Notes: generated from the letters alone by a model not told the origin. Positions 22,860-56,719 are shown, numbered from the stretch's first letter. The stretch is DNA of 64,000 nt from Dioscorea cayenensis subsp. rotundata (GCF_009730915.1 NC_052487.1:682001-746000), one strand, 5' to 3'. Made by a program: numbers and translations.

Positions 22860-24460
22860 ATTGAACGTGGCAGCTGGGGCCCTTGGGCAGTTGGTCTATA
22901 ATTATAGTAATCTCATAGTCATATATAGGGTCCGTGGGCGGTGGCGGTTTATTTTTTTCTAATTAATCTTTGTCTTGTTCTTCTACAGGGATTGAGGAGA
23001 CATCTTTAATTCTTGTCAATGTTAAACCAAATTAAGAGATTGAAGAGATATCTTTCTTTTCAATATTTATATCATGAGAGACAGATGGAAAGCTCTGATT
23101 GGATGAGGACGTTCCTTCAAGGTGACTCCATTGTATTAAAAATGAATTTTCAGCTGATGCCAACGTCAAACTAATAAGTTCTTTTAACCAACCAGTAGTC
23201 AAGCTGACTCGATCGTTGGAGCGGTTGGAATGGAATGGATAAGCAACGTTGTTAAACTGAAAAACCAACTGTATTTGAAGATGTAAATCATCATTAAGAA
23301 GGACAGGTGTAGATGATCACTGGTTAAATTGGAGGTGGGTTATCCTCTTTTCTTTAGACTGTCGGATTTAATTTCTTCGCGGAAGCAAAAAGGAACTTTC
23401 CTGCCACCATGCTTTATTCCGAAGTTTCAGGTGGGTTGGAAGTCTGCCTTTTTAACATTATGGACAAGAGATTTCAAGAAAGCTCTCCTCCAATTCTTAG
23501 TTCTTTTACTCTGTGAAATTAAACATGAAAACTACCACATATATATTATGGTCCAGTATGAACTCTAGAAGCAAGCTCCTTATGTTATTATTTCACATAA
23601 CTCTTTCTTTACCTTAAATAACTAATTAAACTCAAAATTTTAGTTAATATTTAAGTCCATTGTTGTTAGATATCAGAAAGATACAGGATTGTGTGACTTT
23701 TTAGAAAATGGTAAGGAAGGTCCCAGCAAATTACACGTGTAGAGAGCTTTACAGATGCCACCAATATTCTACGAGTTTCTAGTCCTCGAATTCCTCAATG
23801 TTCAAAGATCATGCATATTAAAAAAATAACTTTTATGCAATAAAAGAAAAGGAAACTTGAAATAGAAAAAACATTAATTAATGGAGGTCTCATGAAGTGT
23901 TGTTTCCTTGTTCCCATATGATACATCCGTCGCCGACCACTCCAGCACCACATTCAAACACGCCAAAGTCCCACGTGTCACAACACTAGAGTCACACGCA
24001 ATGCTTCTGGATCTGATGAATTGTTTTTTTTTTCTTAAAAAAAAATGAAGGTTTCTTCTTTCTTGTGGGGAAGTATATCACATCCACATGTCAGTTCATG
24101 GGAGTGTGCAGTAAAATGCTTTAGAAATCCAAATTGGTCGGTGTTGAATATGCCAAGTGGCTTGTGAGCGGTTTTGTTGACCTAAAATAATCAGTCAAAG
24201 GCAATGGACTTTTGGTGTGTCACTTAAAAAAAATTTGCTTTTATTGTTTATACTAATAATTCATCTCCAATATAAATATATATATAGATTTTTATAAATA
24301 TATTATAAATATAAAAAAATATAAATAATTTAAGAATAGAAAGGAAGAATATATATCAAAAATTTTTAGTTATACTTCACCTATTCTACTTCTCCATCAC
24401 TTCTCTGTATCTCATTAACAATATATAAAATGATATTTATAGGTATTTAAAAAATAAATG
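22860..24460. other. Promoter-side spacer of raffinose synthase, no gene seen
   Basis: AT-rich with no supported coding region. An ACGTGT element (23735-23740) and CCACGTGT (23972-23979) are ABRE/G-box-like cores. They would fit a stress-responsive neighbour but lie 1.0-1.2 kb from its ATG. Confidence 0.4.
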
Positions 24461-24470
24461 GATAGTTATA

Positions 24471-24668
24471 TGTTACAGTACCAATGATTAATATACTAAA
24501 ATATGTCGGTTATTACATTAATGCTGATGGTAAAGTATGTTGGTTATTACTGTAATATATGACATTATTGTACCATCACAATCAAAAATACATTAGTATG
24601 CCAGTTATTACATTAACGGTGATGGTGGAATGACATCATATGTTACAGTATCAATGATTAATATAATA
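24471..24668. repeat. Short direct repeats (TATGTTACAGTANCAATGATTAATATA)
   Basis: A 27-nt block occurs near 24471 and again near 24638 with one mismatch. Between them a second pair, TTATTACATTAAnGnTGATGGT, is repeated. It looks like a diverged small repeat element; no target-site duplication was identified. Confidence 0.5.
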
Positions 24669-24689
24669 TGCATCTATATATTATTTTTA

Positions 24690-25170
24690 TAGTATTTATA
24701 ACAGTTTTAAATTTAAACTCAGTGACGGATATAAATCTAATTTATTGATATGTTAATTTTACATCTTTGATGCTCCTAATAAATATTTTTTTAAATTTTT
24801 AATGAGTCAAATCATTTTTTTACATATGGCTTTGTGATAAAAAAAAATGAAATAAACAATCATAAAGTAAAAGAAAACTACTGAAAACACATCACATCAA
24901 ATTTAATAAATTGAACGTAGTCTTAAATAATATAGTATTTATAACAGTTTTAAATTTAAACTCAGTGACGGATATAAATCTAATTTGTTGATATGCTAAT
25001 TTTACATCTTTGATGCTCATAATAAATATTTTTTAAAATTTTTAATGAGTCAAATCATTTTTTTTCATATGGCTTTGTGATAAAAAAAAATGAAATAAAC
25101 AATCATAAAGTAAAAGAAAACTACTGAAAACACATCACATCAAATTTAATAAATTGAATGTAGTCTGAAA
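24690..25170. repeat. 243-bp tandem duplication
   Basis: Copy 1 runs 24690-24932 and copy 2 24933-25170. They are nearly identical by eye (a few substitutions and homopolymer differences). Both contain TTAAACTCAGTGACGGATAT and end in AAATTTAATAAATTGAAnGTAGTCT. No coding potential. Confidence 0.85.
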
Positions 25171-26889
25171 AATTAAAAAGTAATTTGTTATCTGTTGCAA
25201 TATATAATTTGTAGATTTATATAACCATGTTCGATAAAAAAGTAAATATAATGTTTTCTTGATTTATATATTACCTCTAATTTATGCAACTAAACTATTC
25301 AATTAGATGTTATTTTTATATCAAATTCAGACTTTTTTTAAAATAACAGGATTTTGGTTGATATTTATAATTGAATAAAATAAAAGCACATTTTTAATAG
25401 AATAAAGGTGACAAATTACAGAGAATGGAAGTGAGGTGAGGGAGGCGAGTTACAATAATATTTTGTTTTTAATAAATATAAATAAATTATGTGTTAAAGA
25501 TGACACATGGGAAAAGTTTATCTTTACAGCACCTATTAACCTCAATCCACACTTAGGATTTAAATCCATTTCCTAAATCGGAGTAACACTTAATATACAC
25601 AATCCGATTAAACGGTTATTTGCAAAGAAATCGAGAGAAATAAAATATTCTTTATTTTTATTTTTATTTTTATTTTTATTTTTAGTTATTTGGTTTTTAA
25701 ATATTTTCTATAATTGTCTCATACTCATATAAAGATAGCCTAATACTAATCATAAATAAATTTCAACTAACCCATATTAACTTGGTTTTTTCCAAAGGTT
25801 TCCTTAACAATAGACAATTAGTTTAATTTTGCGACTATTTTATAAAACACTTTATTTATTTATTTAATTTGCATAAATTTTTTTAATTTTTTTTTATTAC
25901 AGATAACTCTATTTATGAAGGGGAAAAAAAAAAATCCTATTTTCATATTTTTTTAGAAAAAAATCTGTTAATTCAATTATAGTTGAAATCCTATAGATTT
26001 CAATAATGATCGTTAAGTATGTATTCTTTAAAATAAATCCTTTTAGAGAGTTAGATAAATTACAAACATATTAGGTGTATACTTAAAATTTATCATCATA
26101 AAAAATAAGACAAACTTTCATTGTCTTAAAATAAATAAATAAAATTCTTATTACTTGATTTTTGACGTCACAGCTAATGTTATACTAATGGTGTTTGCCG
26201 TGTTTTACTCTTCCATTTCAGGCAAATAAATCAAAATAGTGGAATATGAAAAGGAAGAAAGCTTTGGCTCTTCCCCTTTTTGCTTTTCTTTTTGTTTGTT
26301 TGTTTTTTTTCCGTCCTATGCTTCATCTCTAGTGATTTGTTGTTGTTGTTTTTGTTTTTTTTAATCTTTTCTTCTTTTGTAATTATTTTTCCTTTTTACA
26401 ATGCATGAGAGGTTTGCCAATTATTTTATTTTATTTTTTAATTATTGAGATCAAAATGAGATTTGCCAGTGCTAATCTAATTGAGACAATTGTGAAGAAC
26501 TATTTGTTATGCCAAAATTGAAAACAAGAAGTTCCACTAGACAAAGGCATCCCAAGAGTTCGTCATAAGATACAATACAATGGTCATTGCAACCATGAAC
26601 GAGCAATCCGACCCACATTGATTTGTCCTCAAGATTGTGAATTTTTTTAAAATTTTAAATCTTTGTTTCATGAATGCACTTAAGCGATACGTGGAGATTT
26701 GGGTGATAACTTCATGGGTTGGCTTCGTCATATGACATTTTTAAAAAATAAAAGTTTATAAAAGATAATTAAATTAAACAATTTGTATTTAGATAAAAGA
26801 CCAAAATAAGTTTTTTATTGTTTTAAAATCAAAATTAATAATAGAATTTAATTATGAAATCAAGTAATTAAATATATTGTCCTATAATA
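25171..26889. other. AT-rich spacer, no gene seen
   Basis: Contains a (TTTTTA)n-type array at 25647-25684 and poly-T/poly-A runs. Nothing coding is supported. Confidence 0.6.
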
Positions 26890-26894
26890 CAATG

Positions 26895-28076
26895 TGTTAG
26901 TGCAACCGCATTATTTAAATTGACATGATTTGACACCAAGGCAGATGACGTGGCAACCATGGTGAAAAAGACATAATTGATGACGTGGCAACGCATGGTG
27001 ACATGACATGGAGACTTGGAGTGCAAGACAAATATCTTGAAGATCATGGTGGAGATATTTTTAGTAAGTCTACAATATGTGACCAAATATCTTGAAGATC
27101 ATGGTGAAGATATCTTAAAGATCTTGGTGGAGTTATTTTTGGCAATGCATTACATTTTGAAGACAAGATCATATCAAGACCATATTTAGATGATTTGATT
27201 GAAGACTAAATATGGTGGAGCTTAATTAAAGAAAGATCTATTCATGGTGTGAATGAAGACCAATTGAAGATATGATTTGAAGAATCCTCGATGATTGAAT
27301 TGATTGATCGAAGATCTATTGAAAGCAAGATTTGAGGACCAAACTTGGGTGAATTGAAGATCAAGTTTGGAGAATCTTTCGAAGACCAAATTTAGGTGAA
27401 TTGAAGACTAAGTTTGCAAGTTTCGTGAAAGACGCACAAGGACGTGCGCCCTCATGCGAGGGACCGTGTGATGAGGAGTCGAGGAGGTAGGCTAGTTCTT
27501 GGCGCTTGGGATCGGGAGATTTGGCTGCATCGACTCGGACTAAAGCATGACCGGGAGGTTTGATGGGTCTCGAGGTCGTCCGCAACGTAACCAGAACTCA
27601 GTCAGTCGGCAATCGAGACCATGTTGCAACTTATGTTACAACAAGAGTTGCAACAACTAATTTCGGCAGGTTTTTAAATTAGTAGCCGCGGAGATTCTAA
27701 AAGAGTTATGTGCTATATTTGGGACGTTGAGGCGTCTATATAAGCTACATTGCTCGTAGATTGTAGGTGTGACTCTTGAGTGACTCTTGGAGGAGAGTTT
27801 GTGAGCACCAAACAATCTAGTGAGGGTAGTGATCTTTATTGTTGAGAGTGTGAGTGACAAGTGTTTGTACTCATCTATTTTTTACCTCTTTTAGTGGATT
27901 GTTTATCTCCGGGCTTGGCCTCCCAGACGTAGGCGAGTGAACGCTGAACTGGGTTACCAACGTTGTGTGTCTCCTTGTGTTTGTTTGTGTGCTTTTTCTT
28001 TATTGGTTTGTGCGAGACTTCTATGAGCGCTTAAGTGTTACTTAATACCCACAAACCACACCGTGAAGAACTAACA
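26895..28076. mobile_element. Solo LTR of an LTR retrotransposon
   Basis: 1,182-bp segment starting TGTTAG and ending CTAACA, flanked by a perfect 5-bp target-site duplication CAATG (26890-26894 and 28077-28081). Internal features fit a plus-oriented LTR: CTATATAAGC TATA-like box at about 27734-27743, and a downstream TTTATCTCCGGGCTTGG...GACGTAGGC stretch like the R/U5 region of many plant LTRs. No second LTR, primer-binding site or gag-pol remains in the window, so unequal recombination to a solo LTR is the simplest reading. Internal short repeats (AAATATCTTGAAGATCATGGTG) occur twice. Confidence 0.8.
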
Positions 28077-28081
28077 CAATG

Positions 28082-29290
28082 TTTTATTTCAATCTTAATC
28101 TAATTAATTGAAAGATATTGTGCTTATCAATCGGGTTTTTCAATTGAACTTTAATGACAAATTTTTATAATTCTTTTAAAAACCCCTTACAAAAGTTACA
28201 CTGAAAAAACAACTTTCTTACTAATTTAAAATTGTTTTTAATTGTTGTTGAAACATAGATCAAGACAAAAACTTATAAATAAATAATATGTAAGCTTAAA
28301 AAAAATTAATTTGAACGCAATGACACAATAGTTGAAAAATAAATAACATTAACTTGTGGTTATATAAAAGAATTGTTCATTATATTTACTATCAATTTGT
28401 TTTTTTTATTATAATATTTCTAAAAGTTTTTAAAATTTTTTAAATTAGAGAATAAAATGTTTTAGAGGCTACATATCAACATGCACTTTTCTATGGATAT
28501 GATTGGTTTGATTTAAGGATTTTCGTCAATCTAAATTAGAGTAATAAAAGTTGAAAACTATAATTATGCTCTAATTTAAAATGTGTTATTAAGATTAAAT
28601 CAACTTACTTTTAGCATTTTCAAGATTGTCGGTGGATCATGACATCCACAAATATTTTAAACAAAATATGTGTGTAAAAGCTAGAAAGGAGGTTTGTGTG
28701 ACAAATGAAACAAATATGCCCCCTTATAAAACAAATGTATCATGTAATTTCTTAGCTAAGTTCATTTAAAAAATTTAAAAATTATAATAAGATTAATATG
28801 ATGTTTATATATATTTTTTTATAAAATATAATCATGGTTCAAGTTTGAGATATTAGAGTGAATCAAATTAATTTTAACATAACAAGGATGAAAAATTATT
28901 AAAAATTGATATGTCCTTACCATGGATTTTATACAAATTGAAATGGAAAATAAACATATTATTTTAAAATTAGATAATATTAATTATCATAGAAACAATG
29001 ATACTCATTTAAAATTATAATAAGCATTTCAAAAGACTGAGATTCGCTTCAAACAAGACGAAGAAAAAGGGGTTACAAGCATTAAAATAAATAAATAAAT
29101 AAATAAACTTTTAATATTTTCTTCCTAATTTTTTTATAAAGTGTATAAATAAATAATTATTAAATAAAAAAACAGATGATTTCGGCAATTTTATTTTATG
29201 GCTAATATTTTAGCTATGATTTAATTGTTAATTATTAGTGAAGTGAAGTATATACTTCTCTGATTTCTGGCATATGGGCCTGTATGGCCC
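28082..29290. other. AT-rich spacer upstream of thioredoxin-like gene, no gene seen
   Basis: No supported coding sequence or structured repeat apart from a (AAAT)n run near 29088-29106. The last 150 bp grow GC-richer and should hold the promoter of the gene starting at 29455. Confidence 0.6.
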
Positions 29291-29421
29291 ATGTTATGTA
29301 AGTTATTTGGGCCTAGAGCCTTTGTTCATGGGTTTGATTTGGATCCTCAGAGGCGGGGTGGGCGTAATGTTATAGGATTTATTGCTGATTGGATTCATAT
29401 CGATATTTTCTCGTCTCTCTC

Positions 29422-29429
29422 TAGGGTTT
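29422..29429. promoter_or_regulatory. Telo-box motif upstream of thioredoxin-like gene
   Basis: TAGGGTTT (AAACCCTA on the other strand), 26 nt before the ATG at 29455, beside a CT-rich stretch. Confidence 0.4.
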
Positions 29430-29454
29430 TGGTGGAGGTTTCAACGGGAGAGAG

Positions 29455-30575
29455 ATGGAGAAACCCTCGATCTTCGATCGTGTCATCTCTGGCATTCGAT
29501 CCACCAGTAGGTGAGAATGATTCAACATTCTTTTCTTAGACCACATGTCAATATAGAATTTGTTAGACTGATTCATTGTCTTGCAATGCATTTTTCAATT
29601 CCGAGTGAGAAGGAATGTTATGGTTTTCAGCTCATTTTGTACTCGTTTTTGTGAGAAATTCTGTATCTTTGTGTGAGTTTTAGGTATTATACTGGGTATC
29701 CTAAGGATCTCGGGCCCTCGCAGCTGATCCATTTCACTTCTGAGCGTCAATTTGTTGAGCTTTTGCATGAAGGTCGCCCTGTTGTAGTTGCTTTCACCAT
29801 CAAGTGAGTGTTTAGTTCGCCAATGTCTTATGTATATGAAATTGTATGTTATTCAAAATAATTTGTTCTTTATTGACAATGCCTGGATATAGAGCTAGTC
29901 AAGTTTCGGCAGGCATCATTTCCAACTAGATATGGTTGAGAAAATTTCTTTCTTTAAAACTGCTAGATTATATTTCTTTGCAGATGCCCCTATACGAAGC
30001 ATCTTGATGGAGTATTAGAAGAAGCTGCCGGAGAGTTTTATCCGGATATAAAGTTTATGCGTGTATGATTGCTCTCTGATCTTGTGAGGCTTAAAGCATT
30101 GACCTACTACTTATTTAGCTTGGTTCCTTTGCAGGTTGAGTGTCCTAGGTATCCAGGGTTTTGTATGACACGCCAAAAAAAGGAATACCCTTTCATTGAA
30201 GTGTTTTATAATCCAGAGGTGGATGCTGCTTTAATGCATTTTTGTGTTTTTTCATTTGTTTTTTTTTTGGGTTGCTTATTCACTTGTATGGCATTGGTAA
30301 TGCTTTTGCGCTGTTTCTTTATACTATTTATTTTTCTGCCTAGTTTTTAACTTGATTGAATGGCCTACGATTTGAATTAAATATGTTTGTTTTCTTACTG
30401 TGAAGCTTTTCTTATGTTAAAAAATCATTTCTTTGGTTCATTTGATAACAGCATAGCTATGGTGAATTTCAGGCTCATGTTTTTTTTCCTTTCCATTTGT
30501 TATTGTGTTCAGGCAGCTAATCCAGGAAAAGTTATTGACCCCAATATTACTAGATACTCAGTCAAGGTTTTACCT
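29455..30575 (+). CDS. Thioredoxin-like fold protein, last exon missing in assembly gap
   Basis: Five exons are visible: 29455-29510, 29684-29803, 29984-30062, 30135-30218 and 30513-30575. Phases agree and give 134 residues (start MEKPSIFDRVISGIR). The middle section VVVAFTIKCPYTKHLDGVL sits where a thioredoxin active site would be, but has CPYT rather than CxxC, so disulfide exchange is unlikely. VECPRYPGFC and YPFIEVFYNP follow, typical of a small plant thioredoxin-like family of unknown role. The ORF leaves exon 5 at VKVLP with a good donor CCT|GTAAGT. No following exon is found before the 1000-N gap, so about 20 or more C-terminal residues are probably in the gap. Confidence 0.75.
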
Positions 30576-31082
30576 GTAAGTTTTTTCAAGGTTTTCTATA
30601 TTATAAAATTTAAATTTCTTGCCTAATCCATTCTGTCATATTTTCTTAATTTGTTATAACATTGTTAGGTGATTTTAATAAAATGACTCTTGCTTTTATT
30701 ATTGAGACTGAGTGGTGGAGATACGTTAGCAGTACAGGTGGTGTTTAAATACTCAAAAAACTTGTGAATGCTTGTTTCTTGTTGTTTGTGTGATACAAAA
30801 TTTATCAACTATTGTGCAGTAATTTCAGCATGGTACTCGAGCAGTTGAGCAAATTCCAAACTTCTTCCGTAGAAAAAAGAAAAAAAATCCTCATCTTGAC
30901 AATTGTGTACTACCCATTGCATGCTTATGAAAAAGAGAGGTCACTAACCAACAGCTGCTTAATTTTAGCTTTGCATTTTCACAAAGTTGAGAGGTTTTCA
31001 TACAGTTGCAAGTATGACCATGTCAAAATTTTGTATTGCTTTTAGCTGATTGGGTGTATACATATATACACACATGCCATCC

Positions 31083-32082
31083 NNNNNNNNNNNNNNNNNN
31101 NNNNNNNNNNNNNNNNNNNNNNNNNNNNNNNNNNNNNNNNNNNNNNNNNNNNNNNNNNNNNNNNNNNNNNNNNNNNNNNNNNNNNNNNNNNNNNNNNNNN
31201 NNNNNNNNNNNNNNNNNNNNNNNNNNNNNNNNNNNNNNNNNNNNNNNNNNNNNNNNNNNNNNNNNNNNNNNNNNNNNNNNNNNNNNNNNNNNNNNNNNNN
31301 NNNNNNNNNNNNNNNNNNNNNNNNNNNNNNNNNNNNNNNNNNNNNNNNNNNNNNNNNNNNNNNNNNNNNNNNNNNNNNNNNNNNNNNNNNNNNNNNNNNN
31401 NNNNNNNNNNNNNNNNNNNNNNNNNNNNNNNNNNNNNNNNNNNNNNNNNNNNNNNNNNNNNNNNNNNNNNNNNNNNNNNNNNNNNNNNNNNNNNNNNNNN
31501 NNNNNNNNNNNNNNNNNNNNNNNNNNNNNNNNNNNNNNNNNNNNNNNNNNNNNNNNNNNNNNNNNNNNNNNNNNNNNNNNNNNNNNNNNNNNNNNNNNNN
31601 NNNNNNNNNNNNNNNNNNNNNNNNNNNNNNNNNNNNNNNNNNNNNNNNNNNNNNNNNNNNNNNNNNNNNNNNNNNNNNNNNNNNNNNNNNNNNNNNNNNN
31701 NNNNNNNNNNNNNNNNNNNNNNNNNNNNNNNNNNNNNNNNNNNNNNNNNNNNNNNNNNNNNNNNNNNNNNNNNNNNNNNNNNNNNNNNNNNNNNNNNNNN
31801 NNNNNNNNNNNNNNNNNNNNNNNNNNNNNNNNNNNNNNNNNNNNNNNNNNNNNNNNNNNNNNNNNNNNNNNNNNNNNNNNNNNNNNNNNNNNNNNNNNNN
31901 NNNNNNNNNNNNNNNNNNNNNNNNNNNNNNNNNNNNNNNNNNNNNNNNNNNNNNNNNNNNNNNNNNNNNNNNNNNNNNNNNNNNNNNNNNNNNNNNNNNN
32001 NNNNNNNNNNNNNNNNNNNNNNNNNNNNNNNNNNNNNNNNNNNNNNNNNNNNNNNNNNNNNNNNNNNNNNNNNNNNNNNNNN
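31083..32082. other. Assembly gap of exactly 1000 N
   Basis: Run of exactly 1000 N, a round number that points to a placeholder rather than a measured gap. The missing 3' end of the thioredoxin-like gene and the whole N-terminal half of ATM should lie between the flanking sequences, so the true distance is likely many kilobases, or the join is wrong. Confidence 0.95.
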
Positions 32083-53135
<21,053 letters not shown>

Positions 53136-54299
53136 CAAAAGATTCGAGGTATGGAGGATTTGGGTCATATCCAATTTTGTATACAGCTGAATTCTATTTC
53201 CATTTTTCAATATCTTCAGTGCTGCTGCATATTTTGGATGCTAATGCCACAAGTCAACTGTAGCTGCATGGTTTAGTTTCCCTTACACTAAGTAGTTGTA
53301 AGATGTGAACAAATATATTGAACTCATATTATTATTATTACTGTATATGAGTTCTCCATAGTTCATGGTACATAATATCATTTGTTCTTCATGTACATCA
53401 AACTGGATAAATTTAGCTCTGAAGTGTCAAAATGCTGTTTGATTGAATTGCAACGATGATTGCTTCAAGTTCGAGCCACACAGAAAGCCAGATGACAACC
53501 ACTTGAGAATGGATTTCGCTATAGCGCCTGGAGAAGGTGTTCCTTAGCCTTTGTTTATATACCCTTTCGCTCTCTATTTGTGTGTATAGGTCCTATCCTA
53601 GTAAGGGTATATAAGCGAAAGCTTTGTGAAGTTTCCTTCAGATTCAGCTGAATTCTGTACAACTTTAATCATATGATTTTTTTTTTTAATGCAAAAATTT
53701 CATTTTATACTGCTCTGTTTCAGTGCATGTAATTCACTTTGATTCAAAATTTTCAATGTCACGTTGCTGATTCTATAGTGCAACATTATTGAAGCTCCGC
53801 TGTGACCGTACCATCATTTTCTATTCTTTCAACCTTGCTGACTAGATAGGCCCTACTTTTTTTTTTTAATATAGATCATTACTTTTATTATAGTGTCGTA
53901 TGTACTATTTTAAAATTATGTTGAAAATTTTTTAATAGTTAAACTGGCTTTTATAAAACGATAAAATTTATATTAATTAGATGTAAAATGATATATCATA
54001 AATAATATATTTGACTGAATTGTCATACAGTAAATAATATAAAACAATAGAAAAAAAAAAAAAACCTTACTGATAATTAAAAGGGACCTCTGTTTTCACC
54101 CTTAAAATAATAACATATATAAACATGCAGGAATGATTTAAGATAACAGTGATTTTAGAGTTACAGACACCAATGGTTATGGGAATAAAATGATTGAAGC
54201 CTAAGAGTAAAGATCCTAGAAGCAAAGGAAAGGTATATAAGGAAGCTGGAAAATAGAAGCATATGATCAATATTGGCATGAATATTGGTGATAAAACCA
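53136..54299. other. Convergent 3' region between ATM and the universal stress gene
   Basis: ATM (plus) and the USP gene (minus) end tail-to-tail 1.16 kb apart. No extra gene is supported. A short inverted pair, GGTATATAAGCGAAAGCTTTG near 53607 and ATACCCTTTCGCTCTC near 53560, could form a hairpin. AT-rich runs fill the right half. Confidence 0.5.
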
Positions 54300-56597
54300 T
54301 CAGTCATCAATTGGATCTTGTGGAGCTTCATCTGCTCTCCGTTTGATGGTGATCACTGGGCATTCTGCATGCTTGACACAGAATTCACTCACAGTCCCTA
54401 CAAAAACCCTGCAAAAGAAGTAAATAATTTTCAGTGGAATGTCCCATGATCTTGCAAAAATTAAACATTTATGATGAAAGTGTTTCTCAAGGTCTGTCCG
54501 TCATTAGAATTTGCTGCCTTTTTACTCTGTTACTTGTGTACCATCACTAATGGCAGCAAGTGAGAACGTCCTATACAAACCAATTATTTACTCATGCAAG
54601 CCCACTAAAAAAACAGAATAAAATAAAATCATCCACATCTAGTACTCAGGCTTTATCATGATGGAGAACCAGACAATAATTTAACAGGAAAAGGAACTCA
54701 GCGAAATTTTTCAAGAAACAACATGCACTGCAATGTCAAAAGTTAATTGTTTATGTAAGAAGTGACAATACCTATGGAATGGTCCAAGGCCACGACTGCC
54801 CATGATCAGAATATCTGGTTTGACTCTCTTCACTTCACTGCAGATAACATCCTTTGGGTCACCTTTCTTGATCCATGCTTCACAGTTAATCTGCATTTTT
54901 TACAGCTTTATTGAATCACATTTGCTACCAATAACAAGGTCTGAAGATCCGAAAAAAACCTCTTCAGTCTTTGCTTACCCCTATTTCATGGCAACGCCCA
55001 ACAAAATATTCCAGCAAGTGAATCCCTCTTATCTTGTCCCTCCTTTTCATGTCTTTAAAATCTTCAGGTGAAGCATATATACTATCCATGTCATCAAATC
55101 CTATAGATGATTAAAACATAGAATGAAAGCTTAGTTATAATCTAAATACAAGAAAACAATAACATTGTTTTAACAAGAGTGAAAATGGTTCATTTAAAAG
55201 GGGAGATCAGTAACAGCCCATGCTTAGTATGCTACATGAGAATCTAAATTAGAAGTGAAAGAGAACAACCCACTCTGATGCCCTCAATAACAGGGCCTAG
55301 GAACAAGCATACCATCAACAATCAGGTCATTTCCTTCTAAGATCAATAGAAATAGCTAAGCAGTGATCGGCAATGAACTGGAAATATTAACAAAATCGAT
55401 ACTAAAGAAACACTGTCCATGATTAAATCATCAGAAGAAAAAGAGCCATACATGATCATATTAACAATAAAAGAACTTCTTCCATGGAATAAGATGACAA
55501 TTACTATCATTTGTATACATTGATAGTCACAGTATCCTGTTGCCAGAGACATTTAACCTTTTGAAAGAGGTTACTAATATATATATATATATATATATAT
55601 GGTTTAAGTTGGAACACATATGGTTGTTCATTAAGGATAGTTTATTTATAGCTGTTAGATTATCATCAACCAGCTATTATTCATATGAATACTGTATATA
55701 TTTACTTTGCATAATTTCCGTATAACACTGTATGATCCTGTTTAAAACTGTTTATGAATACATCGTAGCCTATGGATATTCCTAGATTTCAAATCTAAGG
55801 ACGTATCTATATGATGGGTCCTCGTGTGTGTGTGTGTGCACGTATATTCATTTTCACTCCTAGTTCAAACTCTTCCTTTCCATCTTTTTTGTATGCTTAT
55901 TAATCCCAAATGAGCTGATCAAATGTCTGGCATGAAGAACAGAGTTATTTGGATGTCTTCATCCACAACCCAAAATTGAATAGCAACATCATCAATTTCC
56001 ATATAACTGATTAAAATTTAAAACCCTAATTCAGGGTAGCCTCACAGTGCTCCAATTTCCCCCCTTCTTCAATATATCAAAACCCTAGAAGAGCACACAT
56101 TGTGCACCCACTCCTTCAACCATAAACAATCACTTGAAAAATTTCAATTTGGTCACACTACATCTGAAACTAGATCAATCAATCAATCACATCATAATTC
56201 AAATCAAACAAGATAAAATCACATGAACTCACAAAATCAGAGCAAAAGATAAAAGCCAGAATCCACAGCACCATTAAACACCAAACAAAAACAAAAAACA
56301 TCAAATAAAAAGATGATGCAAAGATCTAAAACCTCCAAAATCGAAGAAGAAGAAGAAGAAAGAAGAATCAGAACGAAGGATGAAACAGAAACGTGTACCG
56401 TCTTCATCAGGGATCTGGACGTGGAGGAAGAGAAGGGAGAAGCCGGAGTAGTTGTTGCGGATAAGCTTGGACAAGGTCCATTCGAAGGCGTTGCGGCTGC
56501 TGATTGATGGATGCGGGTACCCTTTCATCGACGACTGGTTCACGCCTACCAAGATCCTCGTCGGCGCCGGCGGCGATGCCATCGAAGACGACGCCAT
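54300..56597 (-). CDS. Universal stress protein A-like (USP domain, ATP-binding type)
   Basis: Small single-domain USP of about 182 residues. Exons: 56399-56597, 54979-55100, 54772-54890 and 54300-54408; phases agree. The N-terminal strand RILVGVNQS begins the fold, LLFLHVQ follows, and GDPKDVICSEVKRVKPDILIMGSRG leads into the nucleotide motif. That motif fits G-x2-G-x9-G-(S/T) (GSRGLGPFHRVFVGT), so ATP binding is expected. The family is stress- and hypoxia-linked in plants; no specific role can be read here. The start is ATG at 56597, with an in-frame ATG five codons later as the alternative. A (GA)n tract sits directly upstream. Intron 1 (55101-56398) is the longest. Confidence 0.9.
55577..55600. 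repeat. (TA)n microsatellite in USP intron 1
   Basis: Uninterrupted TA run of about twelve units. Confidence 0.85.
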
Positions 56598-56603
56598 CGC
56601 TTC

Positions 56604-56626
56604 CTCTCTCTCTCTCTCTCTCTCGC
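56604..56626 (-). promoter_or_regulatory. (GA)n tract in USP 5' UTR
   Basis: Read on the gene strand this is (GA)n ending about 7 nt before the ATG, so it lies in the 5' UTR. GA tracts of this kind are targets of BASIC PENTACYSTEINE factors in plants (inference for this gene). Confidence 0.5.
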
Positions 56627-56719
56627 TCGTTGTTGTGAAGAAGATGGTATGAAATCAAAAGATCAAAACGTGGAGCTTGATTCAAAATGATTGGCAAATG
56701 CGCGCCACGTGTGAGCATG

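Noticed and set aside
24471-25170. CRISPR-like array from repeated blocks
   Set aside because: Only two copies of each block with no regular spacers, in a plant genome; plain duplications.
27361-27860. Open frames on the minus strand in the 27.4-27.9 kb region
   Set aside because: Inside the solo LTR, no domain.
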